DNA from: Opitutales bacterium
GTDB taxonomy: Bacteria > Verrucomicrobiota > Verrucomicrobiia > Opitutales > Seribacteraceae
Length of the DNA: 34,680 bases
Direction of reading: 5' to 3'
Assembly: GCA_029251885.1 (NCBI GenBank)
Contig: JAQXCL010000024.1
Coordinates: 1 to 34,680 of the forward strand
Made by a program: the position numbers and the translations under genes. Below the pieces are notes generated by a model, which saw only the letters and a program-made list of their open reading frames with translations, did not search any database and had not been told where the DNA came from. Positions 17,115-25,755 of the stretch are shown here, in pieces (the stretch's first letter is position 1; each line of letters starts with the position of its first letter).

Positions 17115-18653
17115 TTATCCTCCAAAAACTTTTGCATCCAATAAACCACCGGCAACTAAGCGATCATCAAAAGGAATAGCTGTGTATTGAACCTCTTGAT
17201 AAGCCTCATGACCCTTACCTGCAATAAGTACACAATCATCCACGCTGGCTGCATCTAAAGCTAAATCAATCGCTCTCCGTCTGTCTTCAACAAAATAAAC
17301 CTCAGAGCCTTTACAAACACCTTTTTGCATATCGCTAAATATAGAATCGATGCTTTCCGTACGTGGATTATCTGAGGTCGCCCAGACCTGATCTGCGGCT
17401 GCACAAGCGACCCTCGTCATTTCGAGTCGCTTCCCCTTATCTCTATCGCCACCGCATCCGAAAACCACCCTGACCTTCCCCTTAGTACATTCCCTGAGCA
17501 TTTCTAATGCATTACGAAGTGCATCGGGTGTATGAGCATAATCAACAACAACTCGGTAAGGTTGCCCTCTATCTACACTCTCCATCCTTCCACATACTCC
17601 TTTGAAACTTCTTAATTTGTGGATCGATTCGACCACGCTTTTCCCCATTGCATGCATGATAGCAAACGAGGCCAAAACATTCGAGACGTTGTAACGCCCA
17701 ATTAAAGGACTAGCGACAACGGTGTTTCCTAATGGGCTTTCCATTACAAATTTGGAACCTTCCGCATCGAGAGTAAGGTTTTTCGCACAAAATTGATTCC
17801 CTACCTCAAATCCAAAAGTTAAAACCTGTACTTGTGGCGGGAGTTCTTGAATAAGTCTTTTCCCATATGGACAATCTCCATTGATGATAGCTACTTTTGG
17901 TAAGGGTCCGTTCATCCCGTTAAAAAGTTTACGCTTTTCTTGGTAGTACTCCTCCATGCTTCCATGGTAATCGAGATGATCCCGTGTAAGATTTGTAAAA
18001 ACTGCAATTTCAAGAGAAATTCCATTAACTCTTGATTGATGAATTCCGTGGGAACTTATTTCCATCACCGAACTACTGCAACCAGCAGCAAGCATACTTT
18101 TTAACATGGGGTATAGATCGGTAGCTTCTGGAGTTGTCTTAAATGAAGGAACATCCCTGTCTCCCAAATTATACTGTACCGTCCCGATTAAGCCTACCGG
18201 GCATCCAGGTTCCTCCAATAAATGGCGGGTTAATGTGCTAACCGTGGTTTTTCCATTGGTTCCCGTTATCCCAATAAGACTTAATGATTCATCTGGTGAA
18301 TCATAAAACTTTTTGGTGAACTTCGCCATGGATTTACGGGCATCTGCTACCTTTACGCGTGCCACACCGAGGGGGACGCTTACCTTATCAGATTGAGAAA
18401 CAATTACTTTAGCCCCTCTATTTAATGCTTCCTGTATGTGAAGATCACCATTTGTTCTATTGCCAGGAATAGCAAAAAAAGCAGCTCCAGGATTAACTCT
18501 CCTACTGTCTGAACTTATCGATTTAATAACCTGGTTTTGAAACTTTTTATCTGTGCTAAAATCTTTGTCTGTGAGAGTACTTAATTCTCGATGCCTTGTA
18601 ATTCTCGACTTTACGCTATCCACACAGTTTATTTCTTGGTCACTCTTTTTCAT
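17115..18653 (-). CDS. murE: UDP-MurNAc-L-Ala-D-Glu:meso-diaminopimelate ligase
   Basis: This 512-residue Mur ligase adds the third stem-peptide residue. Motifs are ISSDSRRVNPGAAFFAIPG (46-64), P-loop LIGITGTNGKTTVSTLTRHL (about 132-151), FKTTPEATDLYPML, MEISSHGIHQSRV, FTNLTRDHLDYHG, and the C-terminal RVVVDYAHTPDALRN and VVFGCGGDRDKGKR. The specificity motif is DNPRTE near residue 430. DNPR marks meso-DAP-adding enzymes, in contrast to the variants in lysine adders, so the wall is probably DAP-type, as in Gram-negative bacteria. The N-terminal 40 residues before SDSRR are longer and more polar than usual, so an internal start cannot be excluded. Confidence 0.96.
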   Translation of the reverse strand: MKKSDQEINCVDSVKSRITRHRELSTLTDKDFSTDKKFQNQVIKSISSDSRRVNPGAAFFAIPGNRTNGDLHIQEALNRGAKVIVSQSDKVSVPLGVARVKVADARKSMAKFTKKFYDSPDESLSLIGITGTNGKTTVSTLTRHLLEEPGCPVGLIGTVQYNLGDRDVPSFKTTPEATDLYPMLKSMLAAGCSSSVMEISSHGIHQSRVNGISLEIAVFTNLTRDHLDYHGSMEEYYQEKRKLFNGMNGPLPKVAIINGDCPYGKRLIQELPPQVQVLTFGFEVGNQFCAKNLTLDAEGSKFVMESPLGNTVVASPLIGRYNVSNVLASFAIMHAMGKSVVESIHKLRSFKGVCGRMESVDRGQPYRVVVDYAHTPDALRNALEMLRECTKGKVRVVFGCGGDRDKGKRLEMTRVACAAADQVWATSDNPRTESIDSIFSDMQKGVCKGSEVYFVEDRRRAIDLALDAASVDDCVLIAGKGHEAYQEVQYTAIPFDDRLVAGGLLDAKVFGG

Positions 18654-18659
18654 AACAAC

Positions 18660-20447
18660 TTATAACCCTAGTTTTTGTTCTCTGATTAAGGATAATTCTT
18701 TTGGTCTAGGTTGAATCCCCAAATAGGTAATTAAACGGGATGCAATATTTTTAAAAGATGGACCAGCCACACTTCCCCCGTAACCCAGCCTACCTTTTTT
18801 CATTTTGGGTTCATCAACAACAACAGTTATTACTGCCCTTGGATTATCTGCAGGAAAAAACCCTGAAAATGAAGCTACATGATGGGTGTTAGAATATTTT
18901 CCATCGATAATCTTTTGAGTTGTCCCTGTTTTTCCCGCCACTTGATATCCTTGAATCATTGCCGATCTCGCAGTACCTTCTGGACCAACAACAGAAACAA
19001 GCATTTCTGAAAGTTCATCCGCAACCTGCTCGTCAATTACACGCCTGACTGCTCGAGGTTTAAATGGAATTACCGTTTTAGATTCCTCATCGAAAACTCT
19101 CCTTATTAACGACGGTCGCATCATAATTCCACCATTTGCAACTGCACACATCGATCCATGCACTTGCATTGGAGTTACAGAAACTGCATGCCCCATTGGC
19201 AAACGCGTAATGGTCAAGCCATCCCAATTACTAGGTTTGTGTAGCGTTCCTTTCCTCTCTCCGAGCAAGCCTAGGTTTGTCCTCTCACCAAAGCCAAATG
19301 CACGGCAATACGAATAAAGCCGTTCAGGTCCAAGCCTTAAACCAACCTGAGCAGCACCTCGGTTGCTAGACTTCTGAACTACTTGGTGAAGGGAAATCTT
19401 TCCTAAAGGATGATGATCCTTAGGAAGCCTCAATCTTTTTTTTCCTTTTTGGTAGGTTGAAACTGAACAATCAATAATATCATCGGTTCTTAATATCTTC
19501 TCATTAAGTGCAGCACCTACAGGTATTATCTTAAATGTAGACCCAGGCTCATAAAGATCCGTCAAACAGCGATTTCTATGATTTTCTAAAGGTACATCAT
19601 TGAATAGATTGGGATCAAAACTTGGCCCGTTAGCCATAGCTAAAATTTCACCAGTTCTTGGTTCACTGACAATAATTGAAACACTTACAGGGGAAAACTC
19701 ATCCATAATTCTAGACACTTCCTGCTCAACGCGTTCCTGCACAACTCGGTCTATAGACAACTCCACACTCAACCCTTCACGTGCATCAAACTCAACCGAA
19801 CGAAATTGTGGCATTTCTCTACGCCTCCCATCTCTTTCACTTTCTCGCCATCCGTCCTGCCCTCGTAGATAATAGTCAGCCATCAATTCTATACCCATAC
19901 AGGCTTTACCCTCCTTGTTTAGATAGCCAAGGACATGTGATGCAAAGTTCTGATTTGGATATAATCTTGAGTGTTTATAATTTCCATACACTCCATCTAT
20001 CCCAAGTTTTAGAATCTTCCGGTAGGTAGAATCATCAACCTCATCTTTCAACTTCACCCATCTGATAGGCTTCATAGCAGTCACACCATTTCCGGAGTGT
20101 ATAAATTTTCGCCGAACTGACTCTTCTACTTTTTCTGATTCAAGATCCAACAGAACTGCCAACTGCTTTAACTTCTTACTGTCTTTTTCCTTAAATGAAT
20201 GTGGATCAACCCCTAGAACAACCACTGATCGCGTAGTTGCAAGAAGACTGCCTTTACGATCAACAATATCTCCTCTTCTCGCTTCTTCATGAATGAAATT
20301 CTTACGGGCGTTGCTTGCGAGGTTTGTGTACTTGTCACTTTGCCACACCTGTAGATGCAAAAGCCTTCCCCCAAGAGTACAAAAGGTTAAAAGAATCGCC
20401 AAAAATACAAAATAAAATCGATAAGGGGAAATAAAGACGTTTTTCAT
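18660..20447 (-). CDS. ftsI: Septal penicillin-binding protein (transpeptidase) FtsI/PBP3
   Basis: This 595-residue class B PBP cross-links septal peptidoglycan and partners FtsW. It has a short cytoplasmic tail, one membrane anchor (about 11-32), a pedestal domain with EEARRGDIVDRKGSLLATT (54-72), and the transpeptidase domain. The catalytic triad motifs are complete: STFK at 303-306 (EPGSTFKI), SSN at 360-362 and KTGT at 506-509. There is no C-terminal PASTA domain. FtsI rather than an elongation PBP2 is indicated by its position between the FtsL-like gene and murE. It begins 1 base after the upstream stop. Confidence 0.96.
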   Translation of the reverse strand: MKNVFISPYRFYFVFLAILLTFCTLGGRLLHLQVWQSDKYTNLASNARKNFIHEEARRGDIVDRKGSLLATTRSVVVLGVDPHSFKEKDSKKLKQLAVLLDLESEKVEESVRRKFIHSGNGVTAMKPIRWVKLKDEVDDSTYRKILKLGIDGVYGNYKHSRLYPNQNFASHVLGYLNKEGKACMGIELMADYYLRGQDGWRESERDGRRREMPQFRSVEFDAREGLSVELSIDRVVQERVEQEVSRIMDEFSPVSVSIIVSEPRTGEILAMANGPSFDPNLFNDVPLENHRNRCLTDLYEPGSTFKIIPVGAALNEKILRTDDIIDCSVSTYQKGKKRLRLPKDHHPLGKISLHQVVQKSSNRGAAQVGLRLGPERLYSYCRAFGFGERTNLGLLGERKGTLHKPSNWDGLTITRLPMGHAVSVTPMQVHGSMCAVANGGIMMRPSLIRRVFDEESKTVIPFKPRAVRRVIDEQVADELSEMLVSVVGPEGTARSAMIQGYQVAGKTGTTQKIIDGKYSNTHHVASFSGFFPADNPRAVITVVVDEPKMKKGRLGYGGSVAGPSFKNIASRLITYLGIQPRPKELSLIREQKLGL

Positions 20448-20448
20448 T

Positions 20449-20793
20449 CTAACGCCTTACTGAAAACTTTCTTTTGGAAAGTTCGTCTTTTCTTGCGATA
20501 CCTGATTGTCCATTGGAATACATTTCTCGCTCGGAGACATGAACCGTTCTCCTTGCCGATGGGATGGTTAATCTCCCCGCCACAAGTTGTGCAAGTACGG
20601 AAGGTCGCATCATTGTTGATTTCCTCCCCCTGAGCTCTCTAAGTTCTCGAGCTACCATCTCCCGCTGATCCTCAAGATTTCCACATTTTTTTGCGGTTGC
20701 GGATATCTCCATACGTAACCAAACGATGGAGATAGCACCGCCCCCGAACAGTGAAACTGCAAGTATTATAGACATCCACCACACCCGATTCAT
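20449..20793 (-). CDS. FtsL-like small bitopic division protein
   Basis: This 114-residue protein has a single N-terminal membrane segment (about 5-26, WWMSIILAVSLFGGGAISIV) followed by a short predicted coiled coil (about 30-60, CGNLEDQREMVARELRELRG) and a basic tail. Size, topology and position between rsmH and ftsI match FtsL, which forms the FtsQLB complex that activates FtsWI. FtsL sequences are poorly conserved, so the call depends on context and architecture. I saw no separate ftsB in the window. Confidence 0.75.
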   Translation of the reverse strand: MNRVWWMSIILAVSLFGGGAISIVWLRMEISATAKKCGNLEDQREMVARELRELRGRKSTMMRPSVLAQLVAGRLTIPSARRTVHVSEREMYSNGQSGIARKDELSKRKFSVRR

Positions 20794-20798
20794 CAGTC

Positions 20799-21770
20799 TT
20801 ACAGTTCCGGTTGTTTTAGTTTTGTTAAAAACCTCAACCGTGCAGATCTACTGCGCGGATTATTTTCAACCTCTTCCTTACCAGGGAAAATTGCTTTGGA
20901 TCCATTAAGTTTTGCGCAAACAATTCTATCTTGCTGAGCCCTCCCATCATATTTGGATTCAGGGCGACCAGCCATTTTCCTCATAAATCTTTTAACAATA
21001 CGATCCTCCAAAGAGTGGAATGAAATTACAGCCAGAACGCCACCTTCCTTTAACGCTCGAAATGCTTTTGGTAAAGTAACCGCCAAGGCTTCAAGTTCCC
21101 CATTAATCGCAATCCGAATACCCTGAAAAGTTTTCGTTGCTGGGTGAATTCGCTGGCGAAAATTCCTTCCACCAACCGCATTACTTACCAATTCAGCAGC
21201 ACTCATTGTTCGTGACAGAAGGCCTGTCCCTCTTGCCTGAATAATCGCTTCTACTACTCGCCTCCATCTTTTCTCTTCCCCGTATTCTCGAACCGCCCGG
21301 ACCAAGCTTTCATAAGAGGCAGTCTCTAGAAATTCAGCCGCACTTTGACCCACTCTCGGGTCTAATCTCATGTCAATCGGAGCATCCAACCTGAAAGAAA
21401 AACCCTTAACTGGTTCCATTAATTGGAAAGATGAAATCCCTAGGTCCATGAGAATGCCATCAAATTCACCAGCCGAAGAAAACTGATCAAGATCACGGAA
21501 TGAAGAATCGCAGAAATTAAATCGATCTTCAAACTCAAGCACAAACGATTCCGAGCGATCCCTAGCATCTGGATCACAATCCATCGCTAATAAATTATTC
21601 TCACTGTTCGCTTCTAGAATCGCACGGGAATGCCCTCCCCCACCAAATGTTAAATCAGCAAACGACCCACCGTGCCCAGGCTCAAGAGCAGACAGGCATT
21701 CATCTAGCAGAACGGGAATATGCTTCACCGCTGTTGGAGAACATACAAATTCAACCGCACCACAATACAT
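20799..21770 (-). CDS. rsmH: 16S rRNA (cytosine1402-N4)-methyltransferase RsmH
   Basis: This 323-residue AdoMet-dependent methyltransferase modifies C1402 in the ribosomal P site. Family motifs are HIPVLLDECLSAL (17-29), the AdoMet loop FADLTFGGGGHSRAIL (37-52), LAMDCDPDARD, GILMDLGISSFQL, FSFRLDAPIDMRLDPRVGQS, and RIHPATKTFQGIRIAINGEL with ISFHSLEDRIVKRF. It is the standard second gene of dcw clusters. The first 15 residues (MYCGAVEFVCSPTAV) are an unusual extension and an internal start is possible, but the ATG at 21770 is the only ATG upstream of the HIPVLL core. Confidence 0.97.
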   Translation of the reverse strand: MYCGAVEFVCSPTAVKHIPVLLDECLSALEPGHGGSFADLTFGGGGHSRAILEANSENNLLAMDCDPDARDRSESFVLEFEDRFNFCDSSFRDLDQFSSAGEFDGILMDLGISSFQLMEPVKGFSFRLDAPIDMRLDPRVGQSAAEFLETASYESLVRAVREYGEEKRWRRVVEAIIQARGTGLLSRTMSAAELVSNAVGGRNFRQRIHPATKTFQGIRIAINGELEALAVTLPKAFRALKEGGVLAVISFHSLEDRIVKRFMRKMAGRPESKYDGRAQQDRIVCAKLNGSKAIFPGKEEVENNPRSRSARLRFLTKLKQPEL

Positions 21771-21851
21771 TTCTACCCCCCCCGAGATTGACGTTAATTA
21801 AAAAAGAAGCGCGAGGGAGGAGTTGGTACCCGGAGTCAAATCCCCTTCTTA

Positions 21852-21875
21852 GGACGACCACCCTAAAGGTCGTCC
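21852..21875 (-). other. Hairpin in the mraZ-rsmH spacer
   Basis: GGACGACC and GGTCGTCC form a perfect 8-bp stem around an 8-base loop, within the 123-base spacer between mraZ and rsmH. This is by far the longest spacer in the dcw cluster. On the coding strand the hairpin is not followed by a T-run, so it is not a classical terminator. It may stabilise or process the transcript. Confidence 0.6.
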
Positions 21876-21893
21876 AAAACTTGCCACCAAGCA

Positions 21894-22340
21894 TCATAAC
21901 CCTAACTCCCTCATCGCATCGAAAATATTTCTCTCGTCCTCGGCTGGCCGCTTTTCGTAACGCCCGACAGACCAAATAGCAAAAGCGGAGAAGTTTCCCA
22001 CCAAGACTGCTTTGCCTTTGATTCCTGCATGAGCCAACAACTTGTCGTTCAGATTGATTCGCCCTTGCTTGTCGCACCCAAACGAATGGGCTTTTGAAAA
22101 TAATTCCATAAAGAGTGCCTGAGCTCTTACATCGCTGAGGCTTGCCTCTGCTACTTTTTCCTCCAAACGACTTACCATCTTGGGTGGATAAACAGTTATA
22201 TAACCCCCGGGATTGGGTAGTGCCAAGTAGGTATTCTCGTCTCCCGGTATCCTCCACTTTGACGGAATAGTAACCCTCCCCTTGCTGTCCAAAGCATGAG
22301 TAAACTCGCCTACAAAGAAGGTTGTCGTCTCTTTTTCCAT
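21894..22340 (-). CDS. mraZ: MraZ, transcriptional regulator of the dcw cluster
   Basis: This 148-residue protein has two SpoVT/AbrB-like swapped-hairpin domains, each with the DxxxR-type motif: DSKGRVTIPSKWR (18-30) and DKQGRINLNDKLLAHAG (about 92-108). MraZ binds repeats upstream of its own gene and controls the dcw cluster. Length is normal, and it is the first gene of the cluster. A matching operator lies directly upstream at 22368-22402. Overlapping frames on the same strand lack any family features. Confidence 0.97.
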   Translation of the reverse strand: MEKETTTFFVGEFTHALDSKGRVTIPSKWRIPGDENTYLALPNPGGYITVYPPKMVSRLEEKVAEASLSDVRAQALFMELFSKAHSFGCDKQGRINLNDKLLAHAGIKGKAVLVGNFSAFAIWSVGRYEKRPAEDERNIFDAMRELGL

Positions 22341-22367
22341 TCGCTTTGTTTATTCGTGCATAAATTA

Positions 22368-22402
22368 CCACTCCACACCATTTCTTGCCACTTTAACCCA
22401 CT
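22368..22402 (-). promoter_or_regulatory. MraZ operator: four ARTGG repeats with a 10-bp period
   Basis: On the coding strand the sequence upstream of mraZ contains AGTGG, AGTGG, AATGG and AGTGG exactly 10 bases apart (plus-strand CCAYT at 22398, 22388, 22378 and 22368). Known MraZ sites are short TGG-containing direct repeats spaced one helical turn apart, so this is an excellent fit. A -35-like TTGACC lies just upstream (22405-22410), with only a weak -10 (CAAGAA, 17-base spacing) inside the repeats. Bound MraZ would therefore cover the promoter, consistent with autorepression. The array is also about 93 bases from the divergent tlyA start. Confidence 0.8.
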
Positions 22403-22494
22403 CGGGTCAAGTTTTTTTACAAAAATCTCTAGAAACCTGTAAATAAGTTATTCGGTAATTGAACGATTTGCCATGATCGGCACCCTGTAAGCAG

Positions 22495-23253
22495 ATGAGC
22501 AAAAAAATACGTGCAGATGAATTATTGGTCCTTTGCGGCTTGGTCGATAGTCGTACAAAAGCTCAAGCTTGCATTTTGGCAGGTCAAGTTCGGTGTAAGG
22601 GCGAAAAAATTCACAAATCAAGTCAGCTTCTCCCTTCGAATGAAGTGCTTAGCCTTGATACACCGATGCCCTATGTGGGTAGAGGTGGAATAAAGATGGA
22701 AAATTTCATTAAAGAATCAAAATGGTTGGTTCGTGACTTAGACATTTTGGACCTTGGAGCATCCACTGGTGGATTTACAGACTGTCTTTTACAGATGGGA
22801 GCCAAATCATCAACCTGTGTAGATGTTGGCCGAGGTCAGTTACATTACAAATTGAGAACAGACAATAGAGTTACCAACTTTGAAAAAATGAATTTAAGGT
22901 CCTTACAATTAAACGACCTCCCCCGCACATGCTATCCTTTGATTGTTATGGATTTATCCTTTATATCGCTTCGTAAGGTACTAAGGGAAGCTTGGCAATT
23001 TCTTGAAACCAACGGTCGCATAGTCGCTTTGGTAAAGCCTCAGTTTGAATGCCACAAAAAGGAAGCGGATTTAGGACGTGGCGTTATAAAAGACAAAGAC
23101 ATACACATCAGAGTCCTGGAAGAGATTAAACAATTTGCCAACCTAAACTTAAACGGGTCTAATTTACTCATCGAAACAACCTCAGAACCTAAGGGGAATG
23201 ATGGTAATACCGAATTTTTTTTAGGTTGGGAGAGATTACCAAGTCCCACCTAA
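22495..23253 (+). CDS. tlyA: TlyA-type rRNA 2'-O-methyltransferase
   Basis: This 252-residue protein has an N-terminal S4 RNA-binding domain (about 1-60, IRADELLVLCGLVDSRTKAQ and QVRCKGE) and an FtsJ/RrmJ-like methyltransferase domain. The latter has AdoMet loop LDLGASTGGFTDCLLQMGA near 84-102, CVDVGRGQLHYKLR, VMDLSFISLRKVL and ALVKPQFE. TlyA enzymes 2'-O-methylate cytidines of 16S and/or 23S rRNA and are sometimes annotated as haemolysins. It is divergent from mraZ and convergent with the PpiD-like gene (20-base gap, no terminator seen). There is no obvious Shine-Dalgarno before the ATG. Confidence 0.94.
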   Translation: MSKKIRADELLVLCGLVDSRTKAQACILAGQVRCKGEKIHKSSQLLPSNEVLSLDTPMPYVGRGGIKMENFIKESKWLVRDLDILDLGASTGGFTDCLLQMGAKSSTCVDVGRGQLHYKLRTDNRVTNFEKMNLRSLQLNDLPRTCYPLIVMDLSFISLRKVLREAWQFLETNGRIVALVKPQFECHKKEADLGRGVIKDKDIHIRVLEEIKQFANLNLNGSNLLIETTSEPKGNDGNTEFFLGWERLPSPT

Positions 23254-23273
23254 GAATTGAATAGTGAGGAATT

Positions 23274-25664
23274 TTATTCCTCGAGGCTAGATGATATCAA
23301 CTCACGGAGAATTTGGTCTCTTGAAAGCATACCTCTAGAAAGTTCCAAATTCCTTTGCATGGCGACTGCTTCATCTGATTCCGTAACCTTCCCTCTTAGC
23401 GAATAGATGTCACGAAGCTTGCCAAAAATGACTTCATTCTCATTCCTTTCAATCTCTGCCCACTTACCATCAACGGGCAATGCATCAGCCCCATCAAGAA
23501 AAGAAGTTACTGTTGATCGCTCTTGGTTCAATTCTTCAATATCAGAGTTAAGGCTTTTAATTTGACGATCAAGGCTGCTCTTCTTCGCCGATTTCTCTTC
23601 CTTTATTTCTGCCTTTTCCTGTTCAAGCTTTTGAATCTTGGAGCGGAAATTTCTCTGCTTTGCATCAAAGTATGCCTGAGCGGTACCTGAATTCTTCTTA
23701 CTGAACTGATGAACTTTCAAATCTTTATTATCTGCCTTATCGGACTCCATTAGACGCTTCTTGATACTTTCAATTTTCTTGGCAAAAGCATCAGTTTTTA
23801 AGTGCCTTAAATATTCCCGGCAGAGAGTTGAATAAGGTAAGTTCTTAAATACAGCAGGACGACGATCCGTTTTTCTGTCCAAAAGAAAAACGACCTGACC
23901 GCTTCGGGATTTTCGTACAGAACGCGTAAAAAAGCGTACTTCATCTAATGTTGAAACTTCCTCCAAGGGTTCTCGATTAGTTCTTTGCTCACTTGCTCTT
24001 CTCTCCAACCCAAGAACCATAGACTGCACTCCCATTTCAGAATCAGAAAACGAAACCTTCCTTTGTTTTGCCTCACTGGAGCTCAAAAATCGCTCAAGTT
24101 CATCGGAATTTCTCAAAGCGGGGAAGTCAGGAAACTTTCGTTTTATTTCGTCGGCAAAGGTGTTCAGGTTATCGAGGAAATCAAGCGCTGCCTCCTGTGC
24201 TAATCGACCGGCCTCCCGTTTGGCATCATTGGTATCTTGCTCAGCTACTTTTTGACGAACCTGTTCAGCCACATCCTCAAATTTAACATCTTGAGGAACA
24301 CTATTATTTCCATCTTTTTTGACCGAAGGATCCTCATCAGAGAGAAAATCCAGACGATTTCGTTCAAAGTAGGAACGAAGCCTTGCTTTATCAGCAGGCG
24401 GTGGAGGTGTTAGAAAACTTTGATTTTCAAAGACCATCGCAGTGGCAAAGGTACGAGGTTCTTCAGCAAAAACATCCAAATCCCGATTTCCCTCAAAATA
24501 GGCTAGCAATTTATCCGAAAGCAATTCTGTAAACTCTATGGAATTTGCATCACTCTTAATTAAAGGCGAAGATTTACCAAGCTTATCATTTTCGAGTTCT
24601 AAAGAGATCATATTTCCCTTTTTTTCAATGGCCAGAATCCCCAGATCCTTCTGATTAAAAGCACTAATTAAAGCTAGAGCACTCTCCTTAATAGTCTTTC
24701 CAAGCACAACCTTAACGATTGAACCGTTAGTATCGACTGCAGAATTACTGAATACAAAGTTGTACTTTTTCGTTCCGTAAGAAACGGATAAGGAATCACC
24801 AGTACTGGGGAGCTTGGAAAGTTTAACTTGCCCCAAAGATAGGGTTTTAAGTGGCAGAGCGGTTGCTGAAAGAACAGCAACATCCCCATCCCATACAAAC
24901 GCGTTTTCGTGACTGAGGGCATTAATTTCTCCCGCCAATGCAAATCCACGACTTTGGTAAATCCGATCAATTTGCTTATCTCTAAAAGCGGCATAAAGAA
25001 CCGACTCCAGTTCATTCGCAGACATTCCAAATCTTGCCCCAACCATCGAAAAAGCTGAGGACCGATTTGCTTCCGACTGCAAAGAAGGATCCAATCGGCT
25101 GAGAAAGTTAAGGAATTCCGCATTAACCGCGGGATGATTCACCTGAGGGGACAAGAAGTCCCACTCATCAGCCTGAAAACCTAAGGCAACACGCGACTCA
25201 ATGGCAGCATCCAAAAAATCGCTATCATAAGATCCAGAACGGGCAATTTCGCGAGCTTGAAAATCGGGAGCAAAATTTGGCCATGCCTGCATATATTCAA
25301 ACATCCTTTGCATGGCATCACGATCAACCTCTTCAGGGTTCGCCCGAAAAGCCGCTTGGATTTGTTGCTGCAGACCCTCCATGTAAGCAGTACCCGCCCT
25401 GGAAATATCTTCGCGCCCTGGGTTGGACATTACCCCCATGGCACCTGCCGCACGCGTGGTCACGCTAAGAAAACGTCTCTGATCAGGATCGTTCCAATTA
25501 TATCCGAAAAACTCTTTCTTTTCTCGCCCGCCGTCAGACATTAGATCAAAAACCGAGGATCCTTGGGATAGGTATAAAACAAAAGATACCACTACTAATA
25601 AGAGCAGAAGTATAAATACAAATTTTCCTTTTTTGGAAATAAAGTGCTGAAGGGCTGTAATCAT
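23274..25664 (-). CDS. PpiD/SurA-like membrane-anchored periplasmic protein lacking an evident parvulin domain
   Basis: This 796-residue protein has an N-terminal membrane anchor (about 14-32, KFVFILLLLLVVVSFVLYL) and a helical SurA_N/PpiD-like region (about 85-250). At 283-385 is a beta-rich insert (PSTGDSLSVSYGTKKYNFVF, then VVLGKTIKESALALISAFN). It then returns to a PpiD-like helical segment (LRSYFERNRLDFLSDED, VKFEDVAEQVRQKVAEQ) and has a charged coiled coil (about 665-725). The position where PpiD carries its prolyl-isomerase domain shows no parvulin motif. A role as a periplasmic chaperone or holdase at the translocon is inferred. It ends the trpA-led gene group and has a possible weak promoter of its own (TTGACG at 25722-25727). 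The family call is tentative. Confidence 0.6.
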   Translation of the reverse strand: MITALQHFISKKGKFVFILLLLLVVVSFVLYLSQGSSVFDLMSDGGREKKEFFGYNWNDPDQRRFLSVTTRAAGAMGVMSNPGREDISRAGTAYMEGLQQQIQAAFRANPEEVDRDAMQRMFEYMQAWPNFAPDFQAREIARSGSYDSDFLDAAIESRVALGFQADEWDFLSPQVNHPAVNAEFLNFLSRLDPSLQSEANRSSAFSMVGARFGMSANELESVLYAAFRDKQIDRIYQSRGFALAGEINALSHENAFVWDGDVAVLSATALPLKTLSLGQVKLSKLPSTGDSLSVSYGTKKYNFVFSNSAVDTNGSIVKVVLGKTIKESALALISAFNQKDLGILAIEKKGNMISLELENDKLGKSSPLIKSDANSIEFTELLSDKLLAYFEGNRDLDVFAEEPRTFATAMVFENQSFLTPPPPADKARLRSYFERNRLDFLSDEDPSVKKDGNNSVPQDVKFEDVAEQVRQKVAEQDTNDAKREAGRLAQEAALDFLDNLNTFADEIKRKFPDFPALRNSDELERFLSSSEAKQRKVSFSDSEMGVQSMVLGLERRASEQRTNREPLEEVSTLDEVRFFTRSVRKSRSGQVVFLLDRKTDRRPAVFKNLPYSTLCREYLRHLKTDAFAKKIESIKKRLMESDKADNKDLKVHQFSKKNSGTAQAYFDAKQRNFRSKIQKLEQEKAEIKEEKSAKKSSLDRQIKSLNSDIEELNQERSTVTSFLDGADALPVDGKWAEIERNENEVIFGKLRDIYSLRGKVTESDEAVAMQRNLELSRGMLSRDQILRELISSSLEE

Positions 25665-25738
25665 AGGATCGTCAATTCAAACCAAGTGTTAAAAGATCCA
25701 TGATGAAGACAGCACGCCTAACGTCAAATCTTTGCAAT

Positions 25739-25750
25739 TTGATCGATCAA
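25739..25750. repeat. 12-bp perfect palindrome TTGATCGATCAA
   Basis: This perfect palindrome lies in the 91-base gap between the lipoprotein gene and the PpiD-like gene, 5 bases after the lipoprotein stop. It could be a regulator site for the PpiD-like gene, or chance. No T-run follows, so it is not a terminator. Confidence 0.45.
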
Positions 25751-25755
25751 TAAAT

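Noticed and set aside
21852-21875. Rho-independent terminator between mraZ and rsmH.
   Set aside because: The hairpin lacks a T-run on either strand and termination here would cut off the whole dcw cluster.
21751-22371. A 206-codon minus-strand frame overlapping mraZ.
   Set aside because: It is a shifted frame over mraZ, rich in Arg/Gly/Ser and without any recognisable domain, while the mraZ frame matches the family end to end.
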